Made by a program: the position numbers and the translations under genes. Shown here piece after piece: positions 37,645 to 45,264 of a stretch of 64,000 nt of DNA. The notes beneath the pieces are model-generated. The model had not been told where the DNA came from. It was given only the letters and a program-made list of their open reading frames with translations, and did not search any database. The stretch is from positions 25,130 through 89,129 of the forward strand of contig CAIPLT010000009.1 of assembly GCA_903865935.1 (NCBI GenBank), in the 5' to 3' direction. Each line of letters begins with the position of its first letter. The first letter of the stretch is position 1. The stretch comes from Caldifarciminota bacterium. GTDB taxonomy: Bacteria; Hydrothermota; Tepidihabitantia; Tepidihabitantales; CAIPLT01.

Positions 37645-37672
37645 TTGACATTAATGATAATTTTTCTATAAT
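37645..37672 (+). promoter_or_regulatory. Promoter of the 37714-glyQ cluster
   Basis: Perfect TTGACA (37645-37650), 16-bp spacer, perfect TATAAT (37667-37672). The leader is ~35 nt. Confidence 0.75.
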
Positions 37673-37713
37673 AACCCATATAATAATGTAAGTTAGATAT
37701 AAAATATATAACT

Positions 37714-37887
37714 ATGGCGCATAAAAAAAATCAACAATTTCGCGTGGGAAAGATTAATATTATTAAATCGCTGGCACGCAGACCAAAAGGACTTGCGCGT
37801 CAGACTCTAGTTGAAAAGCCAAAAACATTATACTCGCGCACTCGACAAAAACAACAGCTAAAAAAGATTGATCAAGAGGAGTTGTAA
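37714..37887 (+). CDS. Small basic protein, unknown function (57 aa)
   Basis: ATG at 37714 to TAA at 37885-37887, 57 residues, beginning MAHKKNQQFRVGKIN and ending KKIDQEEL. It is highly basic (about 16 K/R) with no hydrophobic segment, so nucleic-acid or ribosome contact is possible. Support for translation: it follows a perfect promoter, and its stop codon shares one base with the next start (TAATG), so translation is coupled to the HD-domain gene. I do not recognise a family. Confidence 0.6.
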   Translation: MAHKKNQQFRVGKINIIKSLARRPKGLARQTLVEKPKTLYSRTRQKQQLKKIDQEEL

Positions 37888-38432
37888 TGGATAGAGCAGA
37901 GGCATACCAATTGGTTATTTCAATGGTAACCAATAAGAATTTAATAAAACATATGCTTGCCACTGAAGCATGCATGCGAAAGCTGGCAAAACATTTTGGA
38001 GAAAACGAAGAAAAGTGGGATTTGGTCGGGCTTTTACACGATTTAGATTATGATTCAACCTGTAAAAATCCAGAAAAACATACTTTAATCGCAGCTGATA
38101 TTTTAAAAGAGAAAGGTATAAGCGAAGATGATATTAATGCGATAAAAGGACACTGCGACCAAGCCGAGCGTGAAACAAGAATGGCAAAAGCACTTTATGC
38201 CGTTGACCCGATGACCGGTTTGATTGTTGCAGCAGCACTTATGCATCCGGAAAAGAAATTAGCCAAGATTGATAAAGAATTTATACTGCGTCGTTATAAA
38301 GAAAAAGGTTTTGCCCGCGGCGCGAATCGCGAGCAAATAGCAAAGTGTTCTGATATCGGATTGTCATTGGAAGATTTTACCCAGATGTGTCTTGAAGCAA
38401 TGACTGGTATTGCTTCAGATTTAGGATTATAA
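37887..38432 (+). CDS. HD-domain phosphohydrolase
   Basis: A 181-residue protein with an HDIG-like core: a first histidine in the KHMLATEACMRKLA helix, LVGLLHDLDYD carrying the HD pair, the HTLIAADILKEKG segment and a GHCD histidine. It belongs to small metal-dependent HD hydrolases such as YedJ/HDIG domain proteins. The substrate (nucleotide or other phosphoester) cannot be told. It sits between the 57-aa basic protein (1-bp overlap) and glyQ (2-bp gap), so the three are co-expressed. Confidence 0.85.
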   Translation: MDRAEAYQLVISMVTNKNLIKHMLATEACMRKLAKHFGENEEKWDLVGLLHDLDYDSTCKNPEKHTLIAADILKEKGISEDDINAIKGHCDQAERETRMAKALYAVDPMTGLIVAAALMHPEKKLAKIDKEFILRRYKEKGFARGANREQIAKCSDIGLSLEDFTQMCLEAMTGIASDLGL

Positions 38433-38434
38433 AA

Positions 38435-39349
38435 ATGGCACGGATAAATACGAAAAACATAAAACTAAGAAGTAAAAAATCAGATGTGAAAATAACAACA
38501 TTTCAGGATATTGTTTTTAAGCTACAGCAGTTCTGGGCAAAACACGATTGTGTAATTTTCACACCATATAATTCAGAAGTCGGAGCCGGCACTTTCAACC
38601 CGGCAACTTTTTTAAGAGTTCTGGATAAAAAACCCTGGCGTGTCTGTTATATCGAACCATCAAAGCGTCCGCGCGACGGTCGTTATGCACAAAATCCATT
38701 AAGAGTCCAGCAGTTTTGGCAGATGCAAGTTGTGCTCAAACCGACACCACATAATATACAGGATTTATACCTGAAAAGCATTGAAGCTTTGGGAATATCA
38801 CTTAAGAAAAATGATATCCGATTTATCGAGGACGATTGGGAGTCACCGACCTTGGGTGCCTGGGGTTTGGGCTGGCAGGTCGAACTGAACGGGATTGAAA
38901 TTACCCAGTTTACTTATTTCCAGCAGATCGGAGGACTGGATTTGGAAATAATTCCAGTTGAGATTACATACGGTTTAGAGCGGATATCAATGTTTATTCA
39001 GAACCGCAAATCAATTTTTGAAGTGCAGTGGAACAAAGATTATACATGGGGCGATATCTACCGCCAGAACGAAGTCGAGTTTTCTAAATATAACTTTGAA
39101 CTGGCTAATATCGAATTTCACCAGAACCTGTTCAATAAATATGAAAAAGAAGCCGAACATCTTTTAAGTCAGGGGCTTGTTTTTCCTGGTTATGATTGTG
39201 TTATCAAATGCTCGCACGCTTTTAATATGCTGGAAGCACGCGGTGCAATATCGGTCTCAGAACGGACTAATTACATTGCACGGGTTCGCCGTCTGGCGCG
39301 ACAGACCGCGGTTGCTTATATCAAAAGCCAAAAACCAATTCAACCCTAA
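38435..39349 (+). CDS. glyQ: Glycyl-tRNA synthetase alpha subunit
   Basis: A 304-residue catalytic subunit of the bacterial alpha2beta2 GlyRS. Motifs are intact: TFQDIVFKLQQFWAKHDCVI, VGAGTFNPATFLR, YIEPSKRPRDGRYAQNPLR, WELGLGAWGLGWQVELNG-type and EITYGLERISMF. About 20 extra basic residues precede the usual N-terminus. The beta subunit gene glyS normally follows directly; here a YHS miniprotein and a cupin follow instead, so the partner must lie elsewhere in the genome. Confidence 0.95.
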   Translation: MARINTKNIKLRSKKSDVKITTFQDIVFKLQQFWAKHDCVIFTPYNSEVGAGTFNPATFLRVLDKKPWRVCYIEPSKRPRDGRYAQNPLRVQQFWQMQVVLKPTPHNIQDLYLKSIEALGISLKKNDIRFIEDDWESPTLGAWGLGWQVELNGIEITQFTYFQQIGGLDLEIIPVEITYGLERISMFIQNRKSIFEVQWNKDYTWGDIYRQNEVEFSKYNFELANIEFHQNLFNKYEKEAEHLLSQGLVFPGYDCVIKCSHAFNMLEARGAISVSERTNYIARVRRLARQTAVAYIKSQKPIQP

Positions 39350-39429
39350 AAATCTTTTCTTATCAAATTAAGAACCTCAATTAATAAAAATTAGTCTATA
39401 CAATAAAGAAAATGAAAGAGGTGATCTAA

Positions 39430-39609
39430 ATGGCGATTGACCCAGTATGCAAAATGGATGTCGATGAAAAGACCGCAAAGGCAAAGAGCGATTATAAAGG
39501 TAAGACATATTACTTTTGTGCTTTAGCTTGCAAGCAGACATTTGATAAGAACCCAGATAAATATACGGATAATAAATCGGGCGGGTGTTCTTGCTGTGGC
39601 GGGTGCTGA
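39430..39609 (+). CDS. YHS-domain metal-binding miniprotein (59 aa)
   Basis: ATG at 39430, TGA at 39607-39609, preceded by AGAGGTGA. The N-terminus is a YHS domain (AIDPVCKMDVD, then GKTYYFCALACKQTFDKNPDKY) with C7, C30 and C34 as metal ligands. It is followed by a cysteine-rich tail, GGCSCCGGC (C53, C55, C56, C59). YHS domains occur in copper and heavy-metal ATPases and in stand-alone proteins. The extra tail suggests metal sequestration or delivery. Its own hairpin terminator follows at 39615. Confidence 0.8.
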   Translation: MAIDPVCKMDVDEKTAKAKSDYKGKTYYFCALACKQTFDKNPDKYTDNKSGGCSCCGGC

Positions 39610-39614
39610 AAATT

Positions 39615-39670
39615 ATAGCCACCGATTATTAAAGATTTTTATGTATTTACGAAAGTCGGTGGCTATTTTA
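39615..39670 (+). terminator. Terminator-like hairpin after the YHS gene
   Basis: ATAGCCACCGA (39615-39625) pairs perfectly with TCGGTGGCTAT (39656-39666) around a 30-nt loop, followed by TTTAATT. The loop is long but the stem is perfect. Confidence 0.65.
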
Positions 39671-39676
39671 ATTAAA

Positions 39677-39704
39677 TTGACAAAATTATGTTTAATATTA
39701 TAAT
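39677..39704 (+). promoter_or_regulatory. Promoter of the cupin gene, predicted leaderless
   Basis: Perfect TTGACA (39677-39682), 16-bp spacer, perfect TATAAT (39699-39704). The expected transcription start (~39711) coincides with the ATG, and there is no ribosome site. Confidence 0.7.
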
Positions 39705-39710
39705 CGTTAT

Positions 39711-40046
39711 ATGATGGATAAAATTGATTTTCTTAGTTTGGCAAAAAAATTAAAAGGTCCGTGGGAACCGATGGAAGTGTTGCGCATAGATGGTTATCAT
39801 GTTCTGCTCGCGCTATTTGACGGTGAATATAAATTTCACAAGCATGATGGCGAAGAGATGTTTTATGTTATAAAGGGAGAAATCGAAATCGAGTTAAAGA
39901 ACGAAACAGTAAAACTTAAGGAAGGCGAAGGTTTTTTGTTACCCAAGGATACCGCTCATCGTTCCAAAGCTGCCAAACCTTCAATTGTAATGGCAATCGA
40001 GCGGGGGAATTTAAGAACAATTTGGGTACATACGCATACTAAATAA
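39711..40046 (+). CDS. Cupin-domain protein
   Basis: A 111-residue single cupin. Motif 1 is KFHKHDGEEMFYVIKGEIEI (two His and Glu as metal ligands) and motif 2 is FLLPKDTAHRSKAA (final His). Small stand-alone cupins of this form bind a metal and can be isomerases, epimerases or sensors. The exact activity is not predictable. The start has two adjacent ATGs (39711, 39714). Given the promoter, initiation is likely leaderless. Confidence 0.83.
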   Translation: MMDKIDFLSLAKKLKGPWEPMEVLRIDGYHVLLALFDGEYKFHKHDGEEMFYVIKGEIEIELKNETVKLKEGEGFLLPKDTAHRSKAAKPSIVMAIERGNLRTIWVHTHTK

Positions 40047-40065
40047 TCAAAATAAAGCAAATATT

Positions 40066-40098
40066 AAACAGAGGAATTATAAAATGATTTCTCTGTTT
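40066..40098. terminator. Terminator between convergent transcripts
   Basis: AAACAGAG (40066-40073) and CTCTGTTT (40091-40098), followed by ATTTTTTAG on the plus strand. It serves the cupin and overlaps the stop codon of the minus-strand HoxU-like gene. Confidence 0.75.
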
Positions 40099-40834
40099 AT
40101 TTTTTAGTCTCTTTTAGAACCAGACAGTTTGGACAAAAGTGTAAACTTGGGTCGTCCTTGCCCATCACTTTCTTAAAATATTCAATCTGGACATCAGTCG
40201 CAAAATGAGTGCCGCAGCTTTCACAGCCAACTAATTTGAACTCAGTCTTCCAGCGTTCAAAATACCGTTTGCCGTCTTTATCAACCATTGAAATCGCATC
40301 GGTCGGGCAGATGTAAACACAACTGCCGCAGCCAATACAGGTATGGCTGCTTTCTTCATAAGGGGTAATGGGTTTTCTAAAAATTCCGCGCTCACTGAGT
40401 CCGATTGCACTGACACCAACAATGTCTTTACACGCTTGAACGCACAGTCCGCAGACAATACAATTATCATGAGTCTTTTCTAAATTAAATCTCGGTTGCT
40501 TGACACCGTATTTTTCAGCGAGTTCCTTGATTCTTGGCGAATCGGGTGTACGTGCCAATAAGACTTCTAAGATAAGACGGCGAAGCTTTTTAACTCGTTC
40601 AGACTGGGTGTCAATTACAATATCCGCCTGAATCGGGTAATTGCAGGCAGTAACAAGCCGTTTTCGTCCCCAGACTTCAACTTCAACCGTGCACATTCGA
40701 CAAGCACCGCGAGGTTCAACATTCTCATTATAACAGAGCGTGGGGATTTCTACGAATTCCTGATTAGCAACCGATAAAATGGTTGTCCCAGGATTTACTT
40801 CGGTTTCGATTCCATCTATTTTTACTTTATACAT
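40097..40834 (-). CDS. NuoG/HoxU-like FeS subunit with extra C-terminal cysteine module
   Basis: A 245-residue subunit. The N-terminal [2Fe-2S] ferredoxin domain has CYNENVEPRGACRMC and a later CNYP. The His-ligated cluster motif (HxxxCxxCxxxxxC) expected next in NuoG is missing: the segment reads LLARTPDSPRIKELAEKYG. Two [4Fe-4S] motifs follow, CIVCGLCVQAC and CIGCGSCVYICP. The C-terminal ~55 residues add CESC...CPNC, a possible zinc ribbon or rubredoxin-like site. No molybdopterin or H-cluster domain is present. It would wire the NuoEF-like pair to the Por subunits encoded upstream in the same operon. Confidence 0.85.
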   Translation of the reverse strand: MYKVKIDGIETEVNPGTTILSVANQEFVEIPTLCYNENVEPRGACRMCTVEVEVWGRKRLVTACNYPIQADIVIDTQSERVKKLRRLILEVLLARTPDSPRIKELAEKYGVKQPRFNLEKTHDNCIVCGLCVQACKDIVGVSAIGLSERGIFRKPITPYEESSHTCIGCGSCVYICPTDAISMVDKDGKRYFERWKTEFKLVGCESCGTHFATDVQIEYFKKVMGKDDPSLHFCPNCLVLKETKK

Positions 40835-40839
40835 TGTCC

Positions 40840-42693
40840 TTACTCCTTGGTCACTGCGTCAAACTTACAGACATCATAACAGATGCCGCATTTTATGCAT
40901 TTATCCTGATGAATTTCGTGTTTCTGTTTTATCTGACCGGTTATCGCATTGGACGGGCAGTTCTTAAAGCACAGATAACAGCCGGTACATTTATCTTTAT
41001 TAATTTGATACCTGATTAATGCCTTGCAGACTTTTGCCGGACATTTTTTATCCCGGATATGCACTTCGTATTCGTCACGGAAATACTTGATGGTTGACAG
41101 CACGGGATTTTGTGCGGTATTACCAAGACCACATAAAGAACCGTCATTAAGTAACTGCGACAAATCATCAAGCGTTTGCATGTCACTTTCTTCACCTTTG
41201 CCATCAGTAATTTTATTCAAAATCTCGAACATTCTTTTGAGTCCTTCACGGCAGGGCACACACTTACCGCAAGATTCTTCCTGCAAAAAGCCGATAAAAT
41301 ATTTTGCGACATCGACCATACAGTTATCTTCGTCCATTACAATCATACCGCCCGAACCCATCATTGAACCAGCTTCGGTCAAACGGTCAAAATCAACTGC
41401 TAAATCGAGCTTGTCTGCGGGTAAAACACCACCCGACGGACCACCAGTCTGGACTGCCTTGAACTTCTTGCCTTGTTTAATACCACCGCCAATATCATAA
41501 ATAATCTGCTTTAAAGTTACACCCATTGGCACTTCGACCAAGCCGGTATTATTAATCTTACCGACCAATGAGAATATTTTAGTTCCTTTTGAGTTTTCGG
41601 TTCCGATTTTTCCATAAGCAGCACTGCCCATATTGATAATGAGCGGCACATTTGCCCAGGTTTCAACATTATTTAAGACGGTCGGCTTGTTATACAAACC
41701 GTGTTCTGCCATATGGACATATTTTGCGCGTGGCTCTGCAACCCGGCCTTCAATCGACTGCATCAGAGCACTCGACTCGCCGGCAACAAATGCACCGCCG
41801 CCGCGGGAAATCTTGATATCAAATGTGAACTTTGAGCCTAAAATATTTTCACCTAAAAGACCATATTCATGGGCTTGTTTGATTGCTTCAGTAATATGAT
41901 GTAATGCCAGAGGATATTCGTGACGGATATAAATATAGCCATCGCTTGAGCCAACCGCATAAGCGCCGATTATCATGCCTTCAATCACCGAGTGTGGGTT
42001 GCCTTCAACCACGCTTCGGTCCATATACGCACCCGGGTCGCCTTCATCGGCATTACAGATAATATATTTCGGTTCTCCTGATGCTTTGCGCGATGACTCC
42101 CATTTTCGGGCAGCCGCAAAACCACCACCACCGCGACCGCGCAGACCAGCAGTTTTTACCTCGCTGATTACCTGCTCGGGTGTCATTTCAAATAAAACTT
42201 TAGCCAATGCCTGATAACCGCCAATCGCAATATAATCGTTAATCGAAGTCGGGCTTATCTTCTGGTTCTGACCTAATAACATCCGCTTCTGAAACTTGTA
42301 GAACGGAATATCTTTTTCATACGGGATTTTCTTGCTGGTTTGCGGGTCAACATAAACCAGCCGCTCAATTACCTGATTGTTCTTAATCGTCTTTTCCACG
42401 ATTTCTACGACATCTTCGGGTTTTACCCGCGAATAGAAAATACCTTCGGGATGAATTACCATTAAAGTACCGCGCTCGCAAAAGCCATGACAACCGGTAT
42501 GCATTATTTTAACATTATTTAATCCCTGTTTTTGCAGTTCCTGTTCCAGGGCTTTAGAAACATCCAGGCATCCATAGACCCGACAACCGGTTCCTTCGCA
42601 GATTGCAATCCAGCGTGATTTTGGGTTAATATTTTTAGTCAGTTCTTTCTGTAAAGTTTTCAAATCATTCCATGATAATAATCTTTTTGCCAT
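40840..42693 (-). CDS. NuoF/HndC-like NAD(H)-binding flavoprotein subunit
   Basis: A 617-residue protein with three parts. Residues ~1-115 are a thioredoxin-like [2Fe-2S] domain (CEGTGCRVYGC, then HTGCHGFC). The NuoF core follows, with the NADH/FMN loop AGLRGRGGGGFAAARKW and the [4Fe-4S] motif ESCGKCVPCREG. The C-terminus adds two ferredoxin clusters (CTGCYLCFKNCP and CIKCGICYDVC). This is the domain set of HydB/HndC in electron-bifurcating enzymes rather than of respiratory NuoF. Only 2 bp separate it from the NuoE-like gene. Confidence 0.93.
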   Translation of the reverse strand: MAKRLLSWNDLKTLQKELTKNINPKSRWIAICEGTGCRVYGCLDVSKALEQELQKQGLNNVKIMHTGCHGFCERGTLMVIHPEGIFYSRVKPEDVVEIVEKTIKNNQVIERLVYVDPQTSKKIPYEKDIPFYKFQKRMLLGQNQKISPTSINDYIAIGGYQALAKVLFEMTPEQVISEVKTAGLRGRGGGGFAAARKWESSRKASGEPKYIICNADEGDPGAYMDRSVVEGNPHSVIEGMIIGAYAVGSSDGYIYIRHEYPLALHHITEAIKQAHEYGLLGENILGSKFTFDIKISRGGGAFVAGESSALMQSIEGRVAEPRAKYVHMAEHGLYNKPTVLNNVETWANVPLIINMGSAAYGKIGTENSKGTKIFSLVGKINNTGLVEVPMGVTLKQIIYDIGGGIKQGKKFKAVQTGGPSGGVLPADKLDLAVDFDRLTEAGSMMGSGGMIVMDEDNCMVDVAKYFIGFLQEESCGKCVPCREGLKRMFEILNKITDGKGEESDMQTLDDLSQLLNDGSLCGLGNTAQNPVLSTIKYFRDEYEVHIRDKKCPAKVCKALIRYQINKDKCTGCYLCFKNCPSNAITGQIKQKHEIHQDKCIKCGICYDVCKFDAVTKE

Positions 42694-42695
42694 GT

Positions 42696-43160
42696 TTAGT
42701 CCTTTTCAAATTTCTTGAGCAATTGGATTGTTTTCATTGACGTGAGGTTGCCATATAAGGAGCCGTCAACCTGAATAACCGGACCAACCGCACACGCGCC
42801 AACGCAGTTGACCGTATTTAAGGTATATTGCATATTTGGGGTATTCTGACCAGGTTCAATTTTGAGATGGGTCTTGGCAGTTTCCAGAATCACCGGAGCA
42901 CCGCGCACGTGACAGGCAGTTCCCATACAAATACTGCAGATATGTTTGCCTCTCGGTTTTAGACTGAACGCCTTATAAAAAGTTGACACGTCATAAATTT
43001 CGGGTAGGGGAATATTAAGCGACTTGCTGATATGATTAAGCACTTCTTTGGGCAGATAACGAAACTCATCCTGCACATCTTGCAGAATCGCGACCAGCAT
43101 CGCCTTATCATTTTTATGGTTGGTAAGAATTTTATCGACTTTGGTTAAATCCATAATCAT
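42696..43160 (-). CDS. NuoE/HndA-like [2Fe-2S] subunit
   Basis: A 154-residue thioredoxin-like ferredoxin. The helical N-terminus (MLVAILQDVQDEFRYLPKEVLNHIS) is typical of the family. Cluster ligands lie in CSICMGTACHVRGA and NTVNCVGACAVGP, four cysteines in the family spacing. It overlaps porB by 4 bp, so translation of the Por and Nuo-like modules is coupled. This is a strong hint that the two form one enzyme. Confidence 0.93.
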   Translation of the reverse strand: MIMDLTKVDKILTNHKNDKAMLVAILQDVQDEFRYLPKEVLNHISKSLNIPLPEIYDVSTFYKAFSLKPRGKHICSICMGTACHVRGAPVILETAKTHLKIEPGQNTPNMQYTLNTVNCVGACAVGPVIQVDGSLYGNLTSMKTIQLLKKFEKD

Positions 43161-44104
43161 TTCACTCCGGTTTTTTTAAAACACTCTACTTTTTGTTTCA
43201 AAGCTTGCCATTCTTGTTCAACACGTTTCTGGATAATCGCAATATCCGCTGGTTTAAGATGACGGAACCGTGACTGGAATTTTAGATAATCTGTAACTGG
43301 TCTCAGTTTGGGAAAATCCATATTCAGCTTGTATTTGCCATTAATCACTTCGTAGAGTGGGAAGATACCGGTTTCAACTGCCAATGAACCCAAACGTATA
43401 ATCAGATCAGTTGCACATCCCCAGCCAGTCGGACACTGCACCAGACAATGAATATATTTTGGCCCCTGGGTCTTTAGAGCAGTTTGGACTTTTTCCATTA
43501 AGTCGAACGGATAACTCGGGCAGGCAGTTGCAACATATGGTATATTATGCGCGGCGGCAATTGCTGCCATATTCTTTTTCCAAGTAATCTGTCCCATGCT
43601 CACTGCACCAGATGGTGAAGTCGTGGTCGAAGCACCGAACGGTGTCGAAGACGAACGCTGAATACCGGTGTTCATATATGCTTCGTTGTCAAGGCAGACA
43701 TATAAAAAGTCGTGCCCGCGTTCAAATGCACCGGACAGCGCCTGCAGACCGATATCCGAAGTTCCACCGTCACCACCGATTGCAATAATATTAATTTTCT
43801 TGTTATCCTTTTTATTCTTAGCGCGCAGGGCTTTGAATGCGCCTTCAATACCACCGGCTACCGCCGCGGCGTTTTCGAATGCGACGTGCACCCATGGTAA
43901 ATTCCAGGCGCTTTGCGGATAAGGCGTTGAAATAATTTCCAGACATCCGGTCGGGCTGACCACAATTGTATTTTTGCCTGCGGCTTTTAAGATTAATCTC
44001 ACTGCCAAAGCGAGTCCGCATCCCTGACATGCCCGGTGTCCGTGGACAAAATCTTCCTGTTTATTAATTAATTTCGGAACATATACTGAAAATTGTTCGC
44101 TCAT
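43157..44104 (-). CDS. porB: 2-oxoacid (pyruvate):ferredoxin oxidoreductase beta subunit
   Basis: A 315-residue TPP-binding subunit. HRACQGCGLALAV opens the proximal [4Fe-4S] site, with further ligands in PTGCLEI and CPTGWGC. The TPP/Mg motif is GGDGGTSDIGLQAL...DNEAYMNTG. Substrate-facing positions resemble pyruvate oxidoreductase (Por) more than the Vor or Kor forms, but that call is moderate. Overlaps porA and the NuoE-like gene by 4 bp each. Confidence 0.92.
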   Translation of the reverse strand: MSEQFSVYVPKLINKQEDFVHGHRACQGCGLALAVRLILKAAGKNTIVVSPTGCLEIISTPYPQSAWNLPWVHVAFENAAAVAGGIEGAFKALRAKNKKDNKKINIIAIGGDGGTSDIGLQALSGAFERGHDFLYVCLDNEAYMNTGIQRSSSTPFGASTTTSPSGAVSMGQITWKKNMAAIAAAHNIPYVATACPSYPFDLMEKVQTALKTQGPKYIHCLVQCPTGWGCATDLIIRLGSLAVETGIFPLYEVINGKYKLNMDFPKLRPVTDYLKFQSRFRHLKPADIAIIQKRVEQEWQALKQKVECFKKTGVK

Positions 44105-45264
44105 TCTCTTACTCCTATCAATTCGTACTCTTTGGGTTTATTTTTTAATGCGTGGTTTATCATCATTTTGAAATCTTCAACTCTCACGTCTCTTCCGCCT
44201 AATCCTAAAATAATATCATGAATTTTGAGATGGGTTGGTTCATTATAGAATGCACTGCGTACTTCAAAACCGATTGGTCCACCTTCACCGCCAATCGACA
44301 TTGCGCGCTCAGCTATGACCAAGGTTTTGGCTTTTTTACACATTCTGCGTAATTCCTGAATCGGAAATGGCCGGTACAATTTCAGTTTCAAGAGACCGAC
44401 TTTGATACCATCATCCCGCATTTCATCTACTGCAGTCTGAGCAGTTTCACCGATTCCGCCAAGCGTGAGCAGTAAGATATTCGCATCATTTGCCTTATAA
44501 CCTTCAATTGGCGTGTACTTGCGTCCATAGAGCTTGCCGAATTCGTTCCAGACTTCAGTGATTACTTTCCTGGATGAAAACAGAGCCTGTTCCAGCTGTT
44601 TTTTCGCTTCAATATAATATTCAGGTGTTGCAAAAGCGCCAAAGGTCATTGGCGTTCTGGGGTCAAGTGCGTTCAAAGGTTTGAACTCTTTCATAAACTT
44701 ATTCACTTCGTTCTGCTCTAAAATATAAATCGGCTCAATCACGTGGCTTAAAGTAAAACCATCAATATTGACAATCACCGGCAGCATTACCCGATGGTCT
44801 TCAGCAACCCGGAACGCCTGTAATGTCATGTCAAATGCTTCCTGACCGTTCTGGGCAAAAAACTGAATCCAGCCCGTATCGCGTTCACCCATCACATCCG
44901 AGTGGTCACCCCAGATATTTAATGGTCCGGACAATGCGCGGTTGACCACCGTCATCACAACCGGTAACCGTAAAGCAGATGCGATGTACAAAATCTCGTG
45001 CATCAAAGCAAGACCCTGAGAGCTGGTTGCAGTATAAGTTCGGGCACCGGCAATCGAAGAGCCAAGACACAGACTGATTGCCGAATGTTCAGACTCGGCA
45101 TTGATATATGCAGCTTTGAGCTCGCCGTCCGCAACCATCTCTGCCAGTTTTTCTACGATATGGGTTTGGGGTGTAATCGGATAAGCAGCAACCATATCAA
45201 CATCCGCCAGTTTTACTGCTTCGGCAACTGCCAATGAAATTTCTATTCCTTCACGTTTTGCCAT
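44101..45264 (-). CDS. porA: 2-oxoacid (pyruvate):ferredoxin oxidoreductase alpha subunit
   Basis: A 387-residue subunit carrying the pyrimidine-binding and transketolase C-terminal domains (VDMVAAYPITPQTHIVEKLAE, then ARTYTATSSQGLALMHE, and GGEGGPIGFEVRSAF near the end). With PorB it oxidises pyruvate to acetyl-CoA and CO2. The adjacent stop and start with the upstream porGD gene leave no gap. Length is as expected for the four-subunit archaeal/thermophile-type enzyme. Confidence 0.94.
   Translation of the reverse strand: MAKREGIEISLAVAEAVKLADVDMVAAYPITPQTHIVEKLAEMVADGELKAAYINAESEHSAISLCLGSSIAGARTYTATSSQGLALMHEILYIASALRLPVVMTVVNRALSGPLNIWGDHSDVMGERDTGWIQFFAQNGQEAFDMTLQAFRVAEDHRVMLPVIVNIDGFTLSHVIEPIYILEQNEVNKFMKEFKPLNALDPRTPMTFGAFATPEYYIEAKKQLEQALFSSRKVITEVWNEFGKLYGRKYTPIEGYKANDANILLLTLGGIGETAQTAVDEMRDDGIKVGLLKLKLYRPFPIQELRRMCKKAKTLVIAERAMSIGGEGGPIGFEVRSAFYNEPTHLKIHDIILGLGGRDVRVEDFKMMINHALKNKPKEYELIGVRE

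Noticed and set aside
40097..43160. [FeFe]-hydrogenase (HndABCD) operon
   Set aside because: The catalytic H-cluster domain is absent; the only large FeS protein stops after the ferredoxin-type clusters.
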